Below are positions 7,433 through 17,252 of a DNA stretch of 64,000 bases, one piece after another. The translations under genes and the position numbers were made by a program. The notes under the pieces are model-generated. The model searched no databases and had not been told where the DNA came from. It saw nothing but the letters and a program-made list of their open reading frames with translations. This DNA comes from Trebonia sp036501515. Lineage in GTDB: Bacteria; Actinomycetota; Actinomycetes; Streptosporangiales; Streptosporangiaceae. Location: assembly GCA_036501515.1 (NCBI GenBank), contig DASYAD010000209.1:1-64000 (forward strand), written 5' to 3'. Within the stretch, counting starts at the first letter, position 1, and every line of letters begins with the position of its first letter.

Positions 7433-10400
7433 CGCCGGGCACGTAACCGTTCCACTCGTCGCGGTCGAGCGGCTGGCCGAGATTACCGCAGACGCTCGCG
7501 AGCGCGGCCGCCGGGCTGGTGTCCCACAGGTGGACGGTCCCCTCGTCGGCCGCCGCGAGCTGGGTGCCCGACGGTGCGAAGGCCAGCCCGGTCACGTCGC
7601 CGGCGGCCGCCTTCAAGGTGGCGGTCAGCGCCGGGCTGGCCGGCGAGGTCACGTTCCACAGCCAGACAGAACCGTCGGCTGCCCCGGTGGCGAGCGTCTT
7701 GCCGTCCGGGCTGAACGCGGCCGACCGCACCGAACCGGAAGGCCCGGTCAGCACGGCGGCGACGACGGGGTTCTCGGGGTCGGCGAGGTTCAGCAGCTGC
7801 ACGGTGGAACCGCTGCCGCCGACCGCCAGCAGCCCGCCGTCGGGCGAGAAGGCGAGGCCGGCAGGCCCGCCAGAGGCCGCGCGGCTCGTGCTGGCCGCGA
7901 GGGTCAGCGACTGGCCGGTGACCTGCCACACCTGCACGGGGCCGCCCTCGGTCGCCGCGGCGACCATGGTGCCGCCTGACGCGAACGCGACCGCGGACAC
8001 GGCCCCGCCCGGCGCGTCCGCCGTGGCCAGCTTCACCGGGTGCGCGGGGGCGCGCACGTCGTAGAGCTGGACGCTGCCGTCGGCGGCGCCGGTGACCAGC
8101 AGCTTGCCGTCACCGCTGAACGCGACCGCTTCGGCCGCGCCCGGGCTGGCGGTGACCGTGAACGGCTTGGCGGCCGGGTCGAGCGTCCGCCCGTCGAGCA
8201 GCGCCACCGTCCCGTTGGAGAGCGCCGCCGCGACAACCCCGGTGCTGCTGAACGCCGTCGCGGTCGCCCGCAGCCCCGCCGCCAGGGAGTCGGTCGCCAG
8301 CGGCGCGCGGCCGGCCGCGGACCACAGCTGGACGTCGGCGCCGCCGATGGCGAGCGACGTACCGTCCGGGCTGTAGCTGACGCTGCCTGGTGAGTTGCCG
8401 GCGGCGAGGACCGGCACCGGCAGCGACACCAGCGCGACCGTGCCGTCCGCGTTGCCGGCCGCCACCCGGGCGGTGCCCGCCCAGCTCACCGACGTGACCT
8501 GCGCCGGCTGCGGCACCCGGGCGGTCAGCGCCCGCGTCGCCAGGCTCCACACCAGCACGCTGGCGTCGGACGTGCCCGCGGCGACCAGCCGCCCGTCCGG
8601 GCTGAACGCCACCGCGTTGGCGCCGTCAGCCGCGCCCGTCAGCGTCCCGCCGGGCGACGCGCTCGCGGCCTTGTGCTTGGCGGCGGCCTGCATCGTCCAC
8701 AGCCACACCTTCCGGTCCGCGCTCGACGCGGCCAGTGTGTTGCCGGCGGGGCTGAAGGCGATCCCCGAGATTGGCCCGCCTGGTCCAGTCAACGGCATAT
8801 GCGCGTACCGAACGGGAGCGGCTGACCCCGTCACCTTCCACAGCACCACCGTGCCAGCCGAAGTACCGGCGGCCAGCACGCCGCCCCCCGCGCCGAACGC
8901 AACGGCGCTGACCTGCGCGCCCTTGCCCGGCAGGGTGAGCGGCTTGCCGTCGGCGGCCGGGTGCGCCGGGTCGGACACGCCCCACAGCCGCACCGTGCCG
9001 TCGGCCGCGCCCGCGGCCAGCAGCCGCCCGTCCGGGCTGAACGCGACGGAGCTGACAGCCCCGGCCGGGCCCGTCAGGTGCTGGCCGGCGGCGCTGACCT
9101 GAGGCGCGGCCGCGGTGCCGTCAACCTGCCACAGCTGGACGTCGCCGGCCGCGCCGGCCGTCGCGATGACGGTGCCGTCCGGGCTGAACGCGGCCGTCTG
9201 CAGCGCCTGGCCAGCGCCGGGCTTGACCAGCGTGGCGACCAGCGCCGCACGGCCGGGCGAGGCGATGTTCCACACAACGAGCGAGCCGTCGGCCCCGGCG
9301 GCGACCAGCAGCTTTCCGTTCGGGCTCACGGCGACGGCCCGCACGGTGCCCGCGGTGTCGTCGATCCGCGCGACCGAGGCCGCGGCGGAGCTGTCGAGCA
9401 GCGCCGACGTCGCCGCCACGGTGGGGGAGACGGCGTAAGCGGCGGCGGCCAGCTGGGCCGCCGCGCCCGGGTCGGTGCCGCTGGCGCCCGCGGCGACGAA
9501 GGCGACCGCGCGCGAGTCCGCCGCCTGGCCCGCGGTCACCGCGGCCTGCTCGGCGGTTTTCGTCTGCGACCGCTGCGCGATCGCGAAGGCCGCCAGCCCG
9601 GCCGCGACCAGGACCAGGACGGAGAGCGCCGCGACCACGGCCCGCAGCCGGCCCGCGGTGGCGCCGGGCCGGGTGGCCTGGGCGGTCTGAGCACGGTCGG
9701 CTTTCTGCGCGCGGTCCGCCTTGTGCGCGGCGCTGTCCTGCTGGCCGCGGCCGGCCCGCCTGGCCCGCTTCACGGCCGCGTCCTCTTCGACCCAGGCCCG
9801 CAGCCGGGGCCAGCCGCTGAGCACGGCGTCGTGGGTGAGCCGGACATGGCCGGCGTCGATCGTGAGCAGCTGCTGGCCGGCGAACGCGGCCAGCAGGGCG
9901 TCGGCGTCCGCTTCCCTGGTCCCGGCTTGCACCGCCGCCTGCCGCAGTTCGCTGAGCGCGACCGTCACCCGGATCGGGGGCAGGTCGCCCGCCGGCTGCA
10001 CCAGCCGCGGCAGCAGCAGCCCGGCCAGCCGCCGCTGGGCGGCGGGCAGGTCCGCGTACGCCTGCTCGGCCGCGTTTCCGAGCGCGTCCTTCATCCCGCC
10101 GGCCGCCTGGTAGTCGGCCAGGGTCAGCGTGCGGCCCGCGCCGCGGCGCCAGGCCGCGAGCAGCGCGTAGGACAGCAGGGGGAGCGCGCCCGGCTGGTCG
10201 GCGGGCATGTCGGCCAGCGCCGCGTCGGCCAGGTCGTCCGCTACCTCGGCGCCCGCGAGCGCCGCGGGCTCGGTGACGGTACGGCGCAGCTGCGCGGCGG
10301 TCATCGGACCGAGCACGACCTGCCGCTCCTGCAGCGCGCGGAGCAGCCGCGAGTGGCCGATCGCGCGCCCGTAGTAGTCCGCCCGCAGCGCGAGGACCAC

Positions 10401-10979
10401 CAGCGTGTCGCGCGCGAGCTCGCACAGCGCGGACAGCAGCGCGTTGCGCTCGGCCTCGTCCGCCAGCGTGAACACGGCCTCGAAGTGGTCCACGATCAGC
10501 GCCGCCAGGGCGCCGTCGCCCGCCCCGGCCGTGCCGGCCTGACCCCACGCTCCCGCGGTGCCCGCCAGGTCCCACCCGCCGGTCATCGTGGGCACGCCAG
10601 GGCGCACCGCCTTCGCCAGCCGGGCGGCGAACCCGGCGACGCCGGTCACGGTCAGGTCGTACCACTCCACCCGGTCGGGGTTGCCGGGACCGGCCGCCGC
10701 CGCGGCCGCCCGCAGCCGCGGCAGCAGCCCCGCCCGCAGCAGCGACGACTTGCCCGCGCCTGACGCGCCGACCAGGATCAGCGGCAGCCCGGGGCGCTGC
10801 TCGGCCAGGAAGGCGATCAGCTCGGTGACGTCCTCCCGGCCGAAGAACCGCTGCTCATCGCCCTCCTCGAACGGCGCGAGTCCCAGGTACGGCGCCTCGC
10901 CAGGCCGCTCACTGGCCCGTGCTGTCCCGCCGGCCCCGCCGGCCTGTCCCGCGTCCCGCGTCGTCTGCTCAACCGCCAT
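7395..10979 (-). CDS. nSTAND P-loop NTPase with transmembrane segment and WD40 propeller
   Basis: From the ATG at 10979 this is 1194 residues. Residues about 30-65 hold PYLGLAPFEEGD...FFGRE, typical of nSTAND1 proteins. Walker A (GASGAGKSS) is at about 71-79. An Arg/Lys-rich, low-complexity linker (AHKADRAQKADRAQ) and one hydrophobic helix (about 443-468) follow, then at least twelve WD40 repeats with recurring FSPDG and W-x-V/N endings. The architecture suggests a membrane-anchored signal-transducing ATPase whose propeller senses a ligand. In the STAND class such proteins often carry an N-terminal effector; only about 30 disordered residues precede the NTPase here. An N-terminal extension to 11213 is unlikely. 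Confidence 0.88.
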   Translation of the reverse strand: MAVEQTTRDAGQAGGAGGTARASERPGEAPYLGLAPFEEGDEQRFFGREDVTELIAFLAEQRPGLPLILVGASGAGKSSLLRAGLLPRLRAAAAAAGPGNPDRVEWYDLTVTGVAGFAARLAKAVRPGVPTMTGGWDLAGTAGAWGQAGTAGAGDGALAALIVDHFEAVFTLADEAERNALLSALCELARDTLVVLALRADYYGRAIGHSRLLRALQERQVVLGPMTAAQLRRTVTEPAALAGAEVADDLADAALADMPADQPGALPLLSYALLAAWRRGAGRTLTLADYQAAGGMKDALGNAAEQAYADLPAAQRRLAGLLLPRLVQPAGDLPPIRVTVALSELRQAAVQAGTREADADALLAAFAGQQLLTIDAGHVRLTHDAVLSGWPRLRAWVEEDAAVKRARRAGRGQQDSAAHKADRAQKADRAQTAQATRPGATAGRLRAVVAALSVLVLVAAGLAAFAIAQRSQTKTAEQAAVTAGQAADSRAVAFVAAGASGTDPGAAAQLAAAAYAVSPTVAATSALLDSSAAASVARIDDTAGTVRAVAVSPNGKLLVAAGADGSLVVWNIASPGRAALVATLVKPGAGQALQTAAFSPDGTVIATAGAAGDVQLWQVDGTAAAPQVSAAGQHLTGPAGAVSSVAFSPDGRLLAAGAADGTVRLWGVSDPAHPAADGKPLTLPGKGAQVSAVAFGAGGGVLAAGTSAGTVVLWKVTGSAAPVRYAHMPLTGPGGPISGIAFSPAGNTLAASSADRKVWLWTMQAAAKHKAASASPGGTLTGAADGANAVAFSPDGRLVAAGTSDASVLVWSLATRALTARVPQPAQVTSVSWAGTARVAAGNADGTVALVSLPVPVLAAGNSPGSVSYSPDGTSLAIGGADVQLWSAAGRAPLATDSLAAGLRATATAFSSTGVVAAALSNGTVALLDGRTLDPAAKPFTVTASPGAAEAVAFSGDGKLLVTGAADGSVQLYDVRAPAHPVKLATADAPGGAVSAVAFASGGTMVAAATEGGPVQVWQVTGQSLTLAASTSRAASGGPAGLAFSPDGGLLAVGGSGSTVQLLNLADPENPVVAAVLTGPSGSVRSAAFSPDGKTLATGAADGSVWLWNVTSPASPALTATLKAAAGDVTGLAFAPSGTQLAAADEGTVHLWDTSPAAALASVCGNLGQPLDRDEWNGYVPGVSYQAGCPGQPG
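8808..8832. repeat. Copy of dispersed GAACGGNNGCGGC motif inside the WD40 gene
   Basis: The stretch matches, almost base for base, 717-741 downstream of the first gene. Related copies lie at about 37498-37515, 50619-50645 and 59472-59490. The motif can fold (GA-CGGG against CCCG-TC with a bulge). This copy is translated within a WD40 repeat. Confidence 0.5.
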
Positions 10980-11193
10980 GCCCTTAACGACACTCAGGAG
11001 CCCTGTGCGGTGCACGCGATTGCGTTGATTGATGCGGATTCGCGACCTGTCTGTGCCATCGCCGGGTGTATCCGGGCTGTACCCGTCCGCGTTGCCCGCG
11101 GCTGTCCGCGTTGCCCCCGCCTTGTTTAACCAGGCCGTGGTCGGCCATGCTGGTTGGCGAGCAGCCTCATCGGCGAGGAACGAGGTAACAGTC

Positions 11194-12861
11194 ATGGGTG
11201 AGCAGGCAGGCACCGGGAACGCGGGCGCCCGCGCGGAACTCAGTTACACGTCCGCGACCAGCGGCACGCCCCTGCTTGGCGACACCATCGGGGCGAACTT
11301 CGACCGCACGGCCGCCGCTTTCCCCGGCCGCCTCGCCCTGGTCGACGTCGCGGCCGGGCTGCGTTACAGCTACGCGGAACTGAAGGACGAGGTCGAGGCG
11401 CTCGCCTACGGCCTGCTCGGCGCGGGCATCGTCAAGGGCGACCGGGTGGGCATCTGGGCGCCCAACCGGGCCGAGTGGACCGTCACCCAGTACGCCACCG
11501 CCAAGATCGGCGCGATCCTGGTCAACATCAACCCCGCCTACCGGACGAGCGAGCTCGAGTTCGTGCTCAACCAGTCCGGCTGCCGGCTGCTGGTCGCCGC
11601 GCAGCGGCTGAAGACCTCCGACTACGCCGCGATGATCGCCGAGGTGCGGCCGCGGTGCGCGGACCTGGAACAGGTCGTGCTGCTCGAAACCGACGGCTGG
11701 CGCGCGCTCGTCGAGACCGGCAAGTACGCCGACCTGGCGGTCCGCAACGCCGCCCTGGACGCCATCGAGCTGTCCGCCGACGACCCCATCAACATCCAGT
11801 ACACCTCGGGGACTACCGGCTTCCCGAAGGGCGCGACGCTGTCGCACCACAACATCCTCAACAACGGCTTCTTCGTCGGCGAGCTGTGCAATTACACGGA
11901 AGAGGACAAGATCGCCATCCCGGTGCCGTTCTACCACTGCTTCGGCATGGTGATGGGCAACCTGGCCGCGACCAGCCACGGCGCGGCGATGATCATCCCC
12001 GCGCCTGCCTTCGACCCGGTTGCGACGCTGGCGGCGGTGCAGGCCGAGCGGTGCACGTCGCTGTACGGCGTGCCGACCATGTTCATCGCCGAGCTGGCGG
12101 TGCCCGACATCGACTCCTACGACCTGTCCAGCCTGAGGACCGGCATCATGGCGGGGTCGCCCTGCCCGGTCGAGGTGATGAAGCAGGTCATCGACCGGAT
12201 GGGGATGTCCGAGGTCAGCATCGCCTACGGCATGACCGAGACGTCGCCTGTCTCCACCCAGACCCGCGTCGACGACTCGGTCGAGCGCCGCGTCGCCACC
12301 GTCGGCCGGACCGGCCCGCACCTGGAGTCCAAGGTCGTCGACCCCGCCACCGGGCTCACCGTGCCCCGCGGCACCCCGGGCGAGCTGTGCACCAGGGGGT
12401 ACAGCGTCATGCTCGGCTACTGGCGCCAGCCGGACAAGACAAGCGAGGTCATCGACGCCGCCCGGTGGATGCACACCGGCGACCTGGCGGTGATGGACGA
12501 CGACGGCTACCTGTCGATCACGGGGCGGATCAAGGACATGGTGATCCGGGGCGGTGAGAACATCTACCCGCGCGAGGTGGAGGAGTTCCTCTACACCCAC
12601 CCCGGCATCCTGGACGCGCAGGTGATCGGCGTGCCCGACCAGAGGTACGGCGAGGAGCTGATGGTCTGGATCAGGCTCCGCCCCGGTGCCGCGCCGATCA
12701 CGGCGGAGGCACTGCGCGAGTTCTGCCAGGGCAGGCTCTCGCACTACAAGATTCCCCGCTACGTGCACATCACCGACGACTTCCCGATGACCGTCACCGG
12801 CAAGGTCCGCAAGGTCGAGATGCGCGAAAAGTCGGTCGAGTTCTTGCGTCAGCCCCAGTAG
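11194..12861 (+). CDS. AMP-binding fatty-acyl-CoA synthetase
   Basis: This 555-residue acyl-CoA synthetase of the ANL superfamily activates a carboxylic acid with ATP to an acyl-adenylate and then a CoA thioester. The P-loop YTSGTTGFPKGA lies near residue 203. YGMTETSP (A5), the hinge GRIKDMVIRGGENIYP (A8) and the catalytic lysine in TVTGKVRK (A10) are all present. Start choice: ATG 11194 has GAGGTAAC just upstream; frames opening at 11029 add a non-homologous tail. The chain length it prefers cannot be told. It is divergent from the WD40 gene across 214 bp. Confidence 0.92.
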   Translation: MGEQAGTGNAGARAELSYTSATSGTPLLGDTIGANFDRTAAAFPGRLALVDVAAGLRYSYAELKDEVEALAYGLLGAGIVKGDRVGIWAPNRAEWTVTQYATAKIGAILVNINPAYRTSELEFVLNQSGCRLLVAAQRLKTSDYAAMIAEVRPRCADLEQVVLLETDGWRALVETGKYADLAVRNAALDAIELSADDPINIQYTSGTTGFPKGATLSHHNILNNGFFVGELCNYTEEDKIAIPVPFYHCFGMVMGNLAATSHGAAMIIPAPAFDPVATLAAVQAERCTSLYGVPTMFIAELAVPDIDSYDLSSLRTGIMAGSPCPVEVMKQVIDRMGMSEVSIAYGMTETSPVSTQTRVDDSVERRVATVGRTGPHLESKVVDPATGLTVPRGTPGELCTRGYSVMLGYWRQPDKTSEVIDAARWMHTGDLAVMDDDGYLSITGRIKDMVIRGGENIYPREVEEFLYTHPGILDAQVIGVPDQRYGEELMVWIRLRPGAAPITAEALREFCQGRLSHYKIPRYVHITDDFPMTVTGKVRKVEMREKSVEFLRQPQ

Positions 12862-12922
12862 GCGGCTGGCCGGAACCGCTTTACGCTCGGGCGAACATTT
12901 CCCACGAGGAGAGGGGCAGGAA

Positions 12923-13393
12923 ATGTTCGCAACGAAGCGAGTCCGCCTTGGCGCCGCCGCGTCGGTGGTCGTGCTGCTGTCCGGCGGCGCCGCCGTCGCG
13001 GCCACGGAGGCCAGCGCCAGCCCGGCGCGGCACAACCCGCCGCTGACGCTGAACCGGGTCGACCTGAAGGGCTTCGTGGTCAACGCCAAGTACACGCTCG
13101 GCACCAACACGGGCAACACGTTCCAGCAGGTCTACTCAGACGGCACGGTCCTCGGCACCCCGGTCGCCGGCCCGAACGTCGGCGTCAAGTTCCCGGTCGA
13201 GGACTACGTCGCGGTGCCGATCGGCGACGACCAGATCTACATCACCTGGCAGGACCCGAAGACGTTCGCGATCGTGGACGTCTTCGTCATGAACCTGCGG
13301 ACCCACACCGTCTACGACTACGCCCCTGGCAGTGCCAAGCCGGAATCGGCGGGCCACATCTCGATCGTGAAGTGGCCCAGGCACGGCTTCTAG
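12923..13393 (+). CDS. Small secreted protein, MoaF/lipocalin-like barrel
   Basis: This 156-residue exported protein has a basic N-terminus (FATKRVRLG), a hydrophobic core and a likely cleavage region near ATEASASPA, which forms a Sec signal peptide. The mature part alternates short strands (FVVNAKYTLG, TFQQVYSDGTV, QIYITWQD, AIVDVFVMNL). This resembles MoaF-related or phenolic-acid-decarboxylase-like barrels, in which a W-Q/E motif follows a strand. A clear ribosome site (GAGGAGAGGGGC) precedes the ATG. The ligand and role are unknown. The family assignment is by pattern only. Confidence 0.6.
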   Translation: MFATKRVRLGAAASVVVLLSGGAAVAATEASASPARHNPPLTLNRVDLKGFVVNAKYTLGTNTGNTFQQVYSDGTVLGTPVAGPNVGVKFPVEDYVAVPIGDDQIYITWQDPKTFAIVDVFVMNLRTHTVYDYAPGSAKPESAGHISIVKWPRHGF

Positions 13394-13401
13394 CGCGGGC
13401 A

Positions 13402-15483
13402 CTACTCCGGGCTGGCGATGAGCCAGCCATCGTAGGAAAGGTCGTTGCGCTGATCGACCGTGGTGCGGTCCTGGCCGCGGACCACCCGCAGCGGCATGCC
13501 GACCCAGCGCGGCTCCGCGCCGTCGTCCGTGCCCGCTGACCCGGCCCGCAGCCAGGTGCCGTACCTGGCCTGCGCGCTGTCGCCCGCCTGCGCGCGGTCT
13601 CCGGCCCGCGCGCGGCCGACGGCCTGGCCGCCTTCGCTGGCGGGCGGGTCGTCTCCGGCCAGGGCGGTGTCACCGTCCTGCTCGTCGGTCAGCACGGTCT
13701 CGCCGGCCAGCACGGCGCGGTCGAACCGGCGCAGCAGGCCGGGCATCTCCTCGGCCGTGAGCTGGTCGGCGCCGTCGGCCAGCAGCCAGCCGAGCGCCCC
13801 GGGACCGAGCCCGTCGAGCAGCGACCCGGCCGCCTCGAACGGCACGTAGACGACGGGCACCGCCAGGAAGAACGACCGCCACGCGGCCAGCAGCACGTCG
13901 TCAGGCGCCGCCTCGTCGGCCTGGCCCGGCTCCATCGAGATGAACTCCATGAGCGCGGCGAGGTTGCCCTCGAAGACTTCCCACTGCGCCGCGATCAGCG
14001 CCTTGTGCAGCTCGAGGGCGGCCATGAACGCCTGCGCGCGGGCGGCCGCGTATTCCGGGTCCGCCCACGGCGCGGTCGTCTCCCGCCACTCGATCAGCGC
14101 CGGGTCCTCCGTCTCGGCCTGGGACGGCCCCGCGGGGACGTGATCGCCCCACCGCTGCCTGGCGGCCGAGACCGCCTCGGCGAGCGGCTCGATCTCGGAG
14201 GTCAGCCGCGCCACCTCGTCGGCGCTAACGGCGGCGGCCGCCCGCGCGGCCGCGACGGCGCCGCGCAGCGCCTCGGCCTGGCGCAGCGCGGTGTCCCAGC
14301 GCTGTTCCGCCGCCGCGCAGGCGACCCGCTGCGCGCGGCGCCTGGCCGACCAGCTGCGCCAGTTCCGGCCGCGGCGGAGCCCGCCCGCCAGCGCGACCGA
14401 CAGCGCGCCGCGCGACTGCAGCGCCGCCACGCCCTGCGCGGTCACCGTCGTCAGCTCAGGCCGGCCGAGGTCGTGCGCGCCGAGCGCGGCGAGCGCCGAC
14501 CGGTACTCCTCCTCGGCGGTGGTGACGGCGCCGCGGGCGGCCGGCTCCAGGATGGTCAGTTCGGCCAGCCGCGCCTCCGCGGTCTCGGCCAGGCCGGCCG
14601 CTTCCTCGCAGTCCTGCTCGAGGAGCGACAAGCGGGTGAGCGCGGCCGCCACCAGCATGCGTTCCTCGGCGAGGTTCTGCACGTTGCCGACCGCGGACCT
14701 GAACCAGGTGACCGCGCTCGGCCAGTCGACCGCCTTGCCCTTGAGCTGGCGCAGCGCACTGGCCATGGACTCGCCCGCCGGGAAGAGCACGTCGGTGCCG
14801 CGGACCGTGCCGTGCCACCAGCGTTCGGCGAAGGCCCGGTTGGCCGCGCGGTCACCGAGACGGGCGACGAGCATCGCCCACGCGCCGACTCCGTCGGACA
14901 GCCGCGCGGTCGAGGCGAAGTAGTCGGCCCTGGCCGCCCGGTCGCGCCAGCGCGTGCCGACCGGGGGCAGGGCGAGGCCCGCGCGCGACGCGCCGCCCGC
15001 GCGCTCGGCCGTGAGCCTGACCGCGGCGCCCGGCTTCGCGTCGGGGATGCCGAGCATGGTCCACGGCGTCTTCTCGCCGGGCGCCGACTGCACGATCTCG
15101 TAGCCGGCCAGGGCCGGGTCTGGTGCCGCGACCGTGTGCGGGCCCCAGGTGAGCACGTCGCCGAACGCCGCCGACGGATCGGGCAGGTCCGCGATGCGCA
15201 GCGCCCGCTCGGTGACGATGGCGGCGACCAGGTCGCCGAAGACCTCCGCCACCCCGGTCCCCGGCGGCGCGTGCACGCCGAACACGGCCGCCTGGTCGCG
15301 GCCGGGCCTGATGGCGTCTCCGCCGCCCGCGGCGAGACAGGCCACGGCCTCGTTCACCGCGAACTGCTCGCTCCTGACAAGCACGCCGTCGGACGGCCAG
15401 CGTCCGGCGGGGGTACGGTCGGGCGCGCACCCGTCGCGTACCACAAGCGGCTGGCGCCGCACATCGATCCGGTCACCGTCCAC
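13402..15483 (-). CDS. Truncated, catalytically degenerate SF1 helicase-like protein
   Basis: This 693-residue protein aligns by eye with the N-terminal half of large actinobacterial SF1 (Dna2/UPF1-like) helicases, but the ATPase residues are lost. The Walker A position reads APPGTGVAE where GPPGTGKTT is expected, so the Lys and Thr are gone. After a long alpha-helical, coiled-coil-like segment (about 250-430) the motif II position reads LLADGADQ instead of the usual IDEAGQ. The motif III-like stretch VLAGETVL replaces VVVGDPLQ. The chain stops soon after WVGMPLRVVRGQD, before the second RecA domain. A GAGG precedes the GTG at 15483. It is divergent from jetA across 213 bp. It may be a decaying gene or a repurposed scaffold. 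Confidence 0.7.
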   Translation of the reverse strand: MDGDRIDVRRQPLVVRDGCAPDRTPAGRWPSDGVLVRSEQFAVNEAVACLAAGGGDAIRPGRDQAAVFGVHAPPGTGVAEVFGDLVAAIVTERALRIADLPDPSAAFGDVLTWGPHTVAAPDPALAGYEIVQSAPGEKTPWTMLGIPDAKPGAAVRLTAERAGGASRAGLALPPVGTRWRDRAARADYFASTARLSDGVGAWAMLVARLGDRAANRAFAERWWHGTVRGTDVLFPAGESMASALRQLKGKAVDWPSAVTWFRSAVGNVQNLAEERMLVAAALTRLSLLEQDCEEAAGLAETAEARLAELTILEPAARGAVTTAEEEYRSALAALGAHDLGRPELTTVTAQGVAALQSRGALSVALAGGLRRGRNWRSWSARRRAQRVACAAAEQRWDTALRQAEALRGAVAAARAAAAVSADEVARLTSEIEPLAEAVSAARQRWGDHVPAGPSQAETEDPALIEWRETTAPWADPEYAAARAQAFMAALELHKALIAAQWEVFEGNLAALMEFISMEPGQADEAAPDDVLLAAWRSFFLAVPVVYVPFEAAGSLLDGLGPGALGWLLADGADQLTAEEMPGLLRRFDRAVLAGETVLTDEQDGDTALAGDDPPASEGGQAVGRARAGDRAQAGDSAQARYGTWLRAGSAGTDDGAEPRWVGMPLRVVRGQDRTTVDQRNDLSYDGWLIASPE

Positions 15484-15696
15484 CAGGCATACCTCGCCCC
15501 CTGATTACTGCACCGCGGCCGATAGGTCCCCTCGTCGACTTCACCCTGCGCTGACGCGCCCCTCGTCAGCGGAATGAAGAAACGTCCATCGATGCCGTCA
15601 TTGGGAACACTACGCTCGGTTGTGGCTTGAATCACGTGAGTTACCGAAATTCCCTGGCGTCGACTGCGGGCGCTGCCCGGTATCGTTTCTGGGCAG

Positions 15697-17247
15697 ATGG
15701 ACGGGACGGAAGAAACCGGGCAAGTTCCCCCCGGGACCGCGCACGCATCGCTGGACCTCGACGCGCTCGCGGTCGGCGACCGGTTCCGGCTGTTCAACTT
15801 CACCCGCCGCGACGACCATCTCGCGTACCTGTGGCTGCTGCGCGCCCTCGAGCGCCTGCGCGCCGTGCACCACATCCAGGCCAACCCGGCGGACGTCGCC
15901 GCGGTCCTCGCCGAGCTGGCCGCCGGGCACCAGGAAGTGCCCGCGTTCGGTGACCTGACCGCGCTGCGCGGGCGGCTTGACGCGCTGGCCGAGGACGGGA
16001 TCTTGCACCGGCTGGAAGACGCCGCGCGGGCCGGCAGCCTCGCCAGGTACCGCAACCGCCAGTCGGTGTACCAGTTCAGCGAGCTCGGCTACCGCGCGTA
16101 CAGCGCTGTCGAGGACGTGCTGCGCGCCCGCGTCAGGGACGCCAGCCTGTCCCGCCTGGTGTTCTCCGACATCCTGGAAGACCTGCGCGCGCTGCACGCC
16201 GCGACCGGCGACGGCGACGCTGACCAGGTCTACCGGCGGCTCTCGCGGCTGGACACGGTGCTCGACGACATGTCGCGGCGGGCCGCGCAGTTCCACCTGA
16301 CGCTCGGCGAGATCATGCGGTCCACCGACACCTCGCCGGGGACGTTCATGAAGTACAAGAACGCGCTGCTCACGCACATGACCGAGTTCATGGCCGAACT
16401 CGACCGCTACCTGCCCCGCCTGGCCGCCGCGATCGCGGCGGTCGACGCCGCGGGCGACGACGCCATGCTCGCACTCGCCGCCCGCGCCGACGGCCGGCCG
16501 TTCCTGTCCGACGCCGGCAAGCGCGACGACTGGTGCCGCCGCTGGGCGGCGCTGCGCGACTGGTTCGCCGCGGGCAACTCGCGCGCCGAGGGCCTGCGCG
16601 CCGCCACCCGCGCCGCCGTGTCCGGCGTCATCGCGCTGCTCCGCCAGGTCACCGAGGCGCAGCGCGGCGGCGTCAACCGCTCCTCCCAGCTCCGCCACCT
16701 CGCCGAGTGGGTGTTCAACACCCCGGACGAGCCCGCCGCGCACGCGCTCATGACGGCCGCGTTCAACCTGCGCACCGCCCGCCACCTCGGCGGCGCGCAC
16801 GACGACGCCGACCAGGTCTCATCGCGCGCGACCTGGTGGGACGCCCCAGGCGTGGACATCTCGGTGACCCTGTTCCGTCGGGGCAAGGCACCCACGCCCG
16901 GGGTGCCGCAGCCGGCCAGGAACAATCCCGCGGTGCGGGCCGCGCTGGCCCGCCAGCAGGCCGGGCAGCGGGCGGCCGAACGGGCCGCCGCCCGCTCCCT
17001 GCTCGAGGGGGGCGCTCATCACCGGGTGCTCGACGAGAACGAGACCCGCGTGCTGCTCCGCCTGCTCACGCTCGCGACCGAGGCCCGCACGGTCGTGGCG
17101 GGCCGCCTGGCCACCGCCACCGGCGGCAACGACGTGCTGACCATGCGCCTGGTGCCGAGCGACTCAGGCAGCGCGGTCGCCACCGCGCACGGGGTCTTGC
17201 ACCTGCCCGGCTTCGAGCTCGAGCTCACCCCCGGGCTGCGAGGCTGA
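15697..17247 (+). CDS. jetA: Wadjet type II JetA (TIGR02677/DUF2397, kleisin-like subunit)
   Basis: This 516-residue protein matches the DUF2397/TIGR02677 family: an N-terminal helical domain (FRLFNFTRRDDHLAYLWL) followed by winged-helix-like and long helical parts. In Wadjet complexes JetA is the kleisin that links the SMC-like JetC heads and recruits JetB. The complex extrudes DNA loops and cleaves small circular plasmids. The gene is followed after 5 bp by jetB, and jetB overlaps jetC, so the three form one operon. Start ATG 15697 is the first in-frame ATG and the N-terminus fits the family length. The upstream 213 bp shared with the divergent pseudo-helicase should hold its promoter. Confidence 0.88.
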   Translation: MDGTEETGQVPPGTAHASLDLDALAVGDRFRLFNFTRRDDHLAYLWLLRALERLRAVHHIQANPADVAAVLAELAAGHQEVPAFGDLTALRGRLDALAEDGILHRLEDAARAGSLARYRNRQSVYQFSELGYRAYSAVEDVLRARVRDASLSRLVFSDILEDLRALHAATGDGDADQVYRRLSRLDTVLDDMSRRAAQFHLTLGEIMRSTDTSPGTFMKYKNALLTHMTEFMAELDRYLPRLAAAIAAVDAAGDDAMLALAARADGRPFLSDAGKRDDWCRRWAALRDWFAAGNSRAEGLRAATRAAVSGVIALLRQVTEAQRGGVNRSSQLRHLAEWVFNTPDEPAAHALMTAAFNLRTARHLGGAHDDADQVSSRATWWDAPGVDISVTLFRRGKAPTPGVPQPARNNPAVRAALARQQAGQRAAERAAARSLLEGGAHHRVLDENETRVLLRLLTLATEARTVVAGRLATATGGNDVLTMRLVPSDSGSAVATAHGVLHLPGFELELTPGLRG

Positions 17248-17252
17248 GCCCG

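Noticed and set aside
11167..13119. 650-codon minus-strand ORF opposite the acyl-CoA synthetase
   Set aside because: Its sequence is rich in His, Asp, Arg and Gly typical of antisense frames in GC-rich DNA, and it overlaps two well-supported genes.
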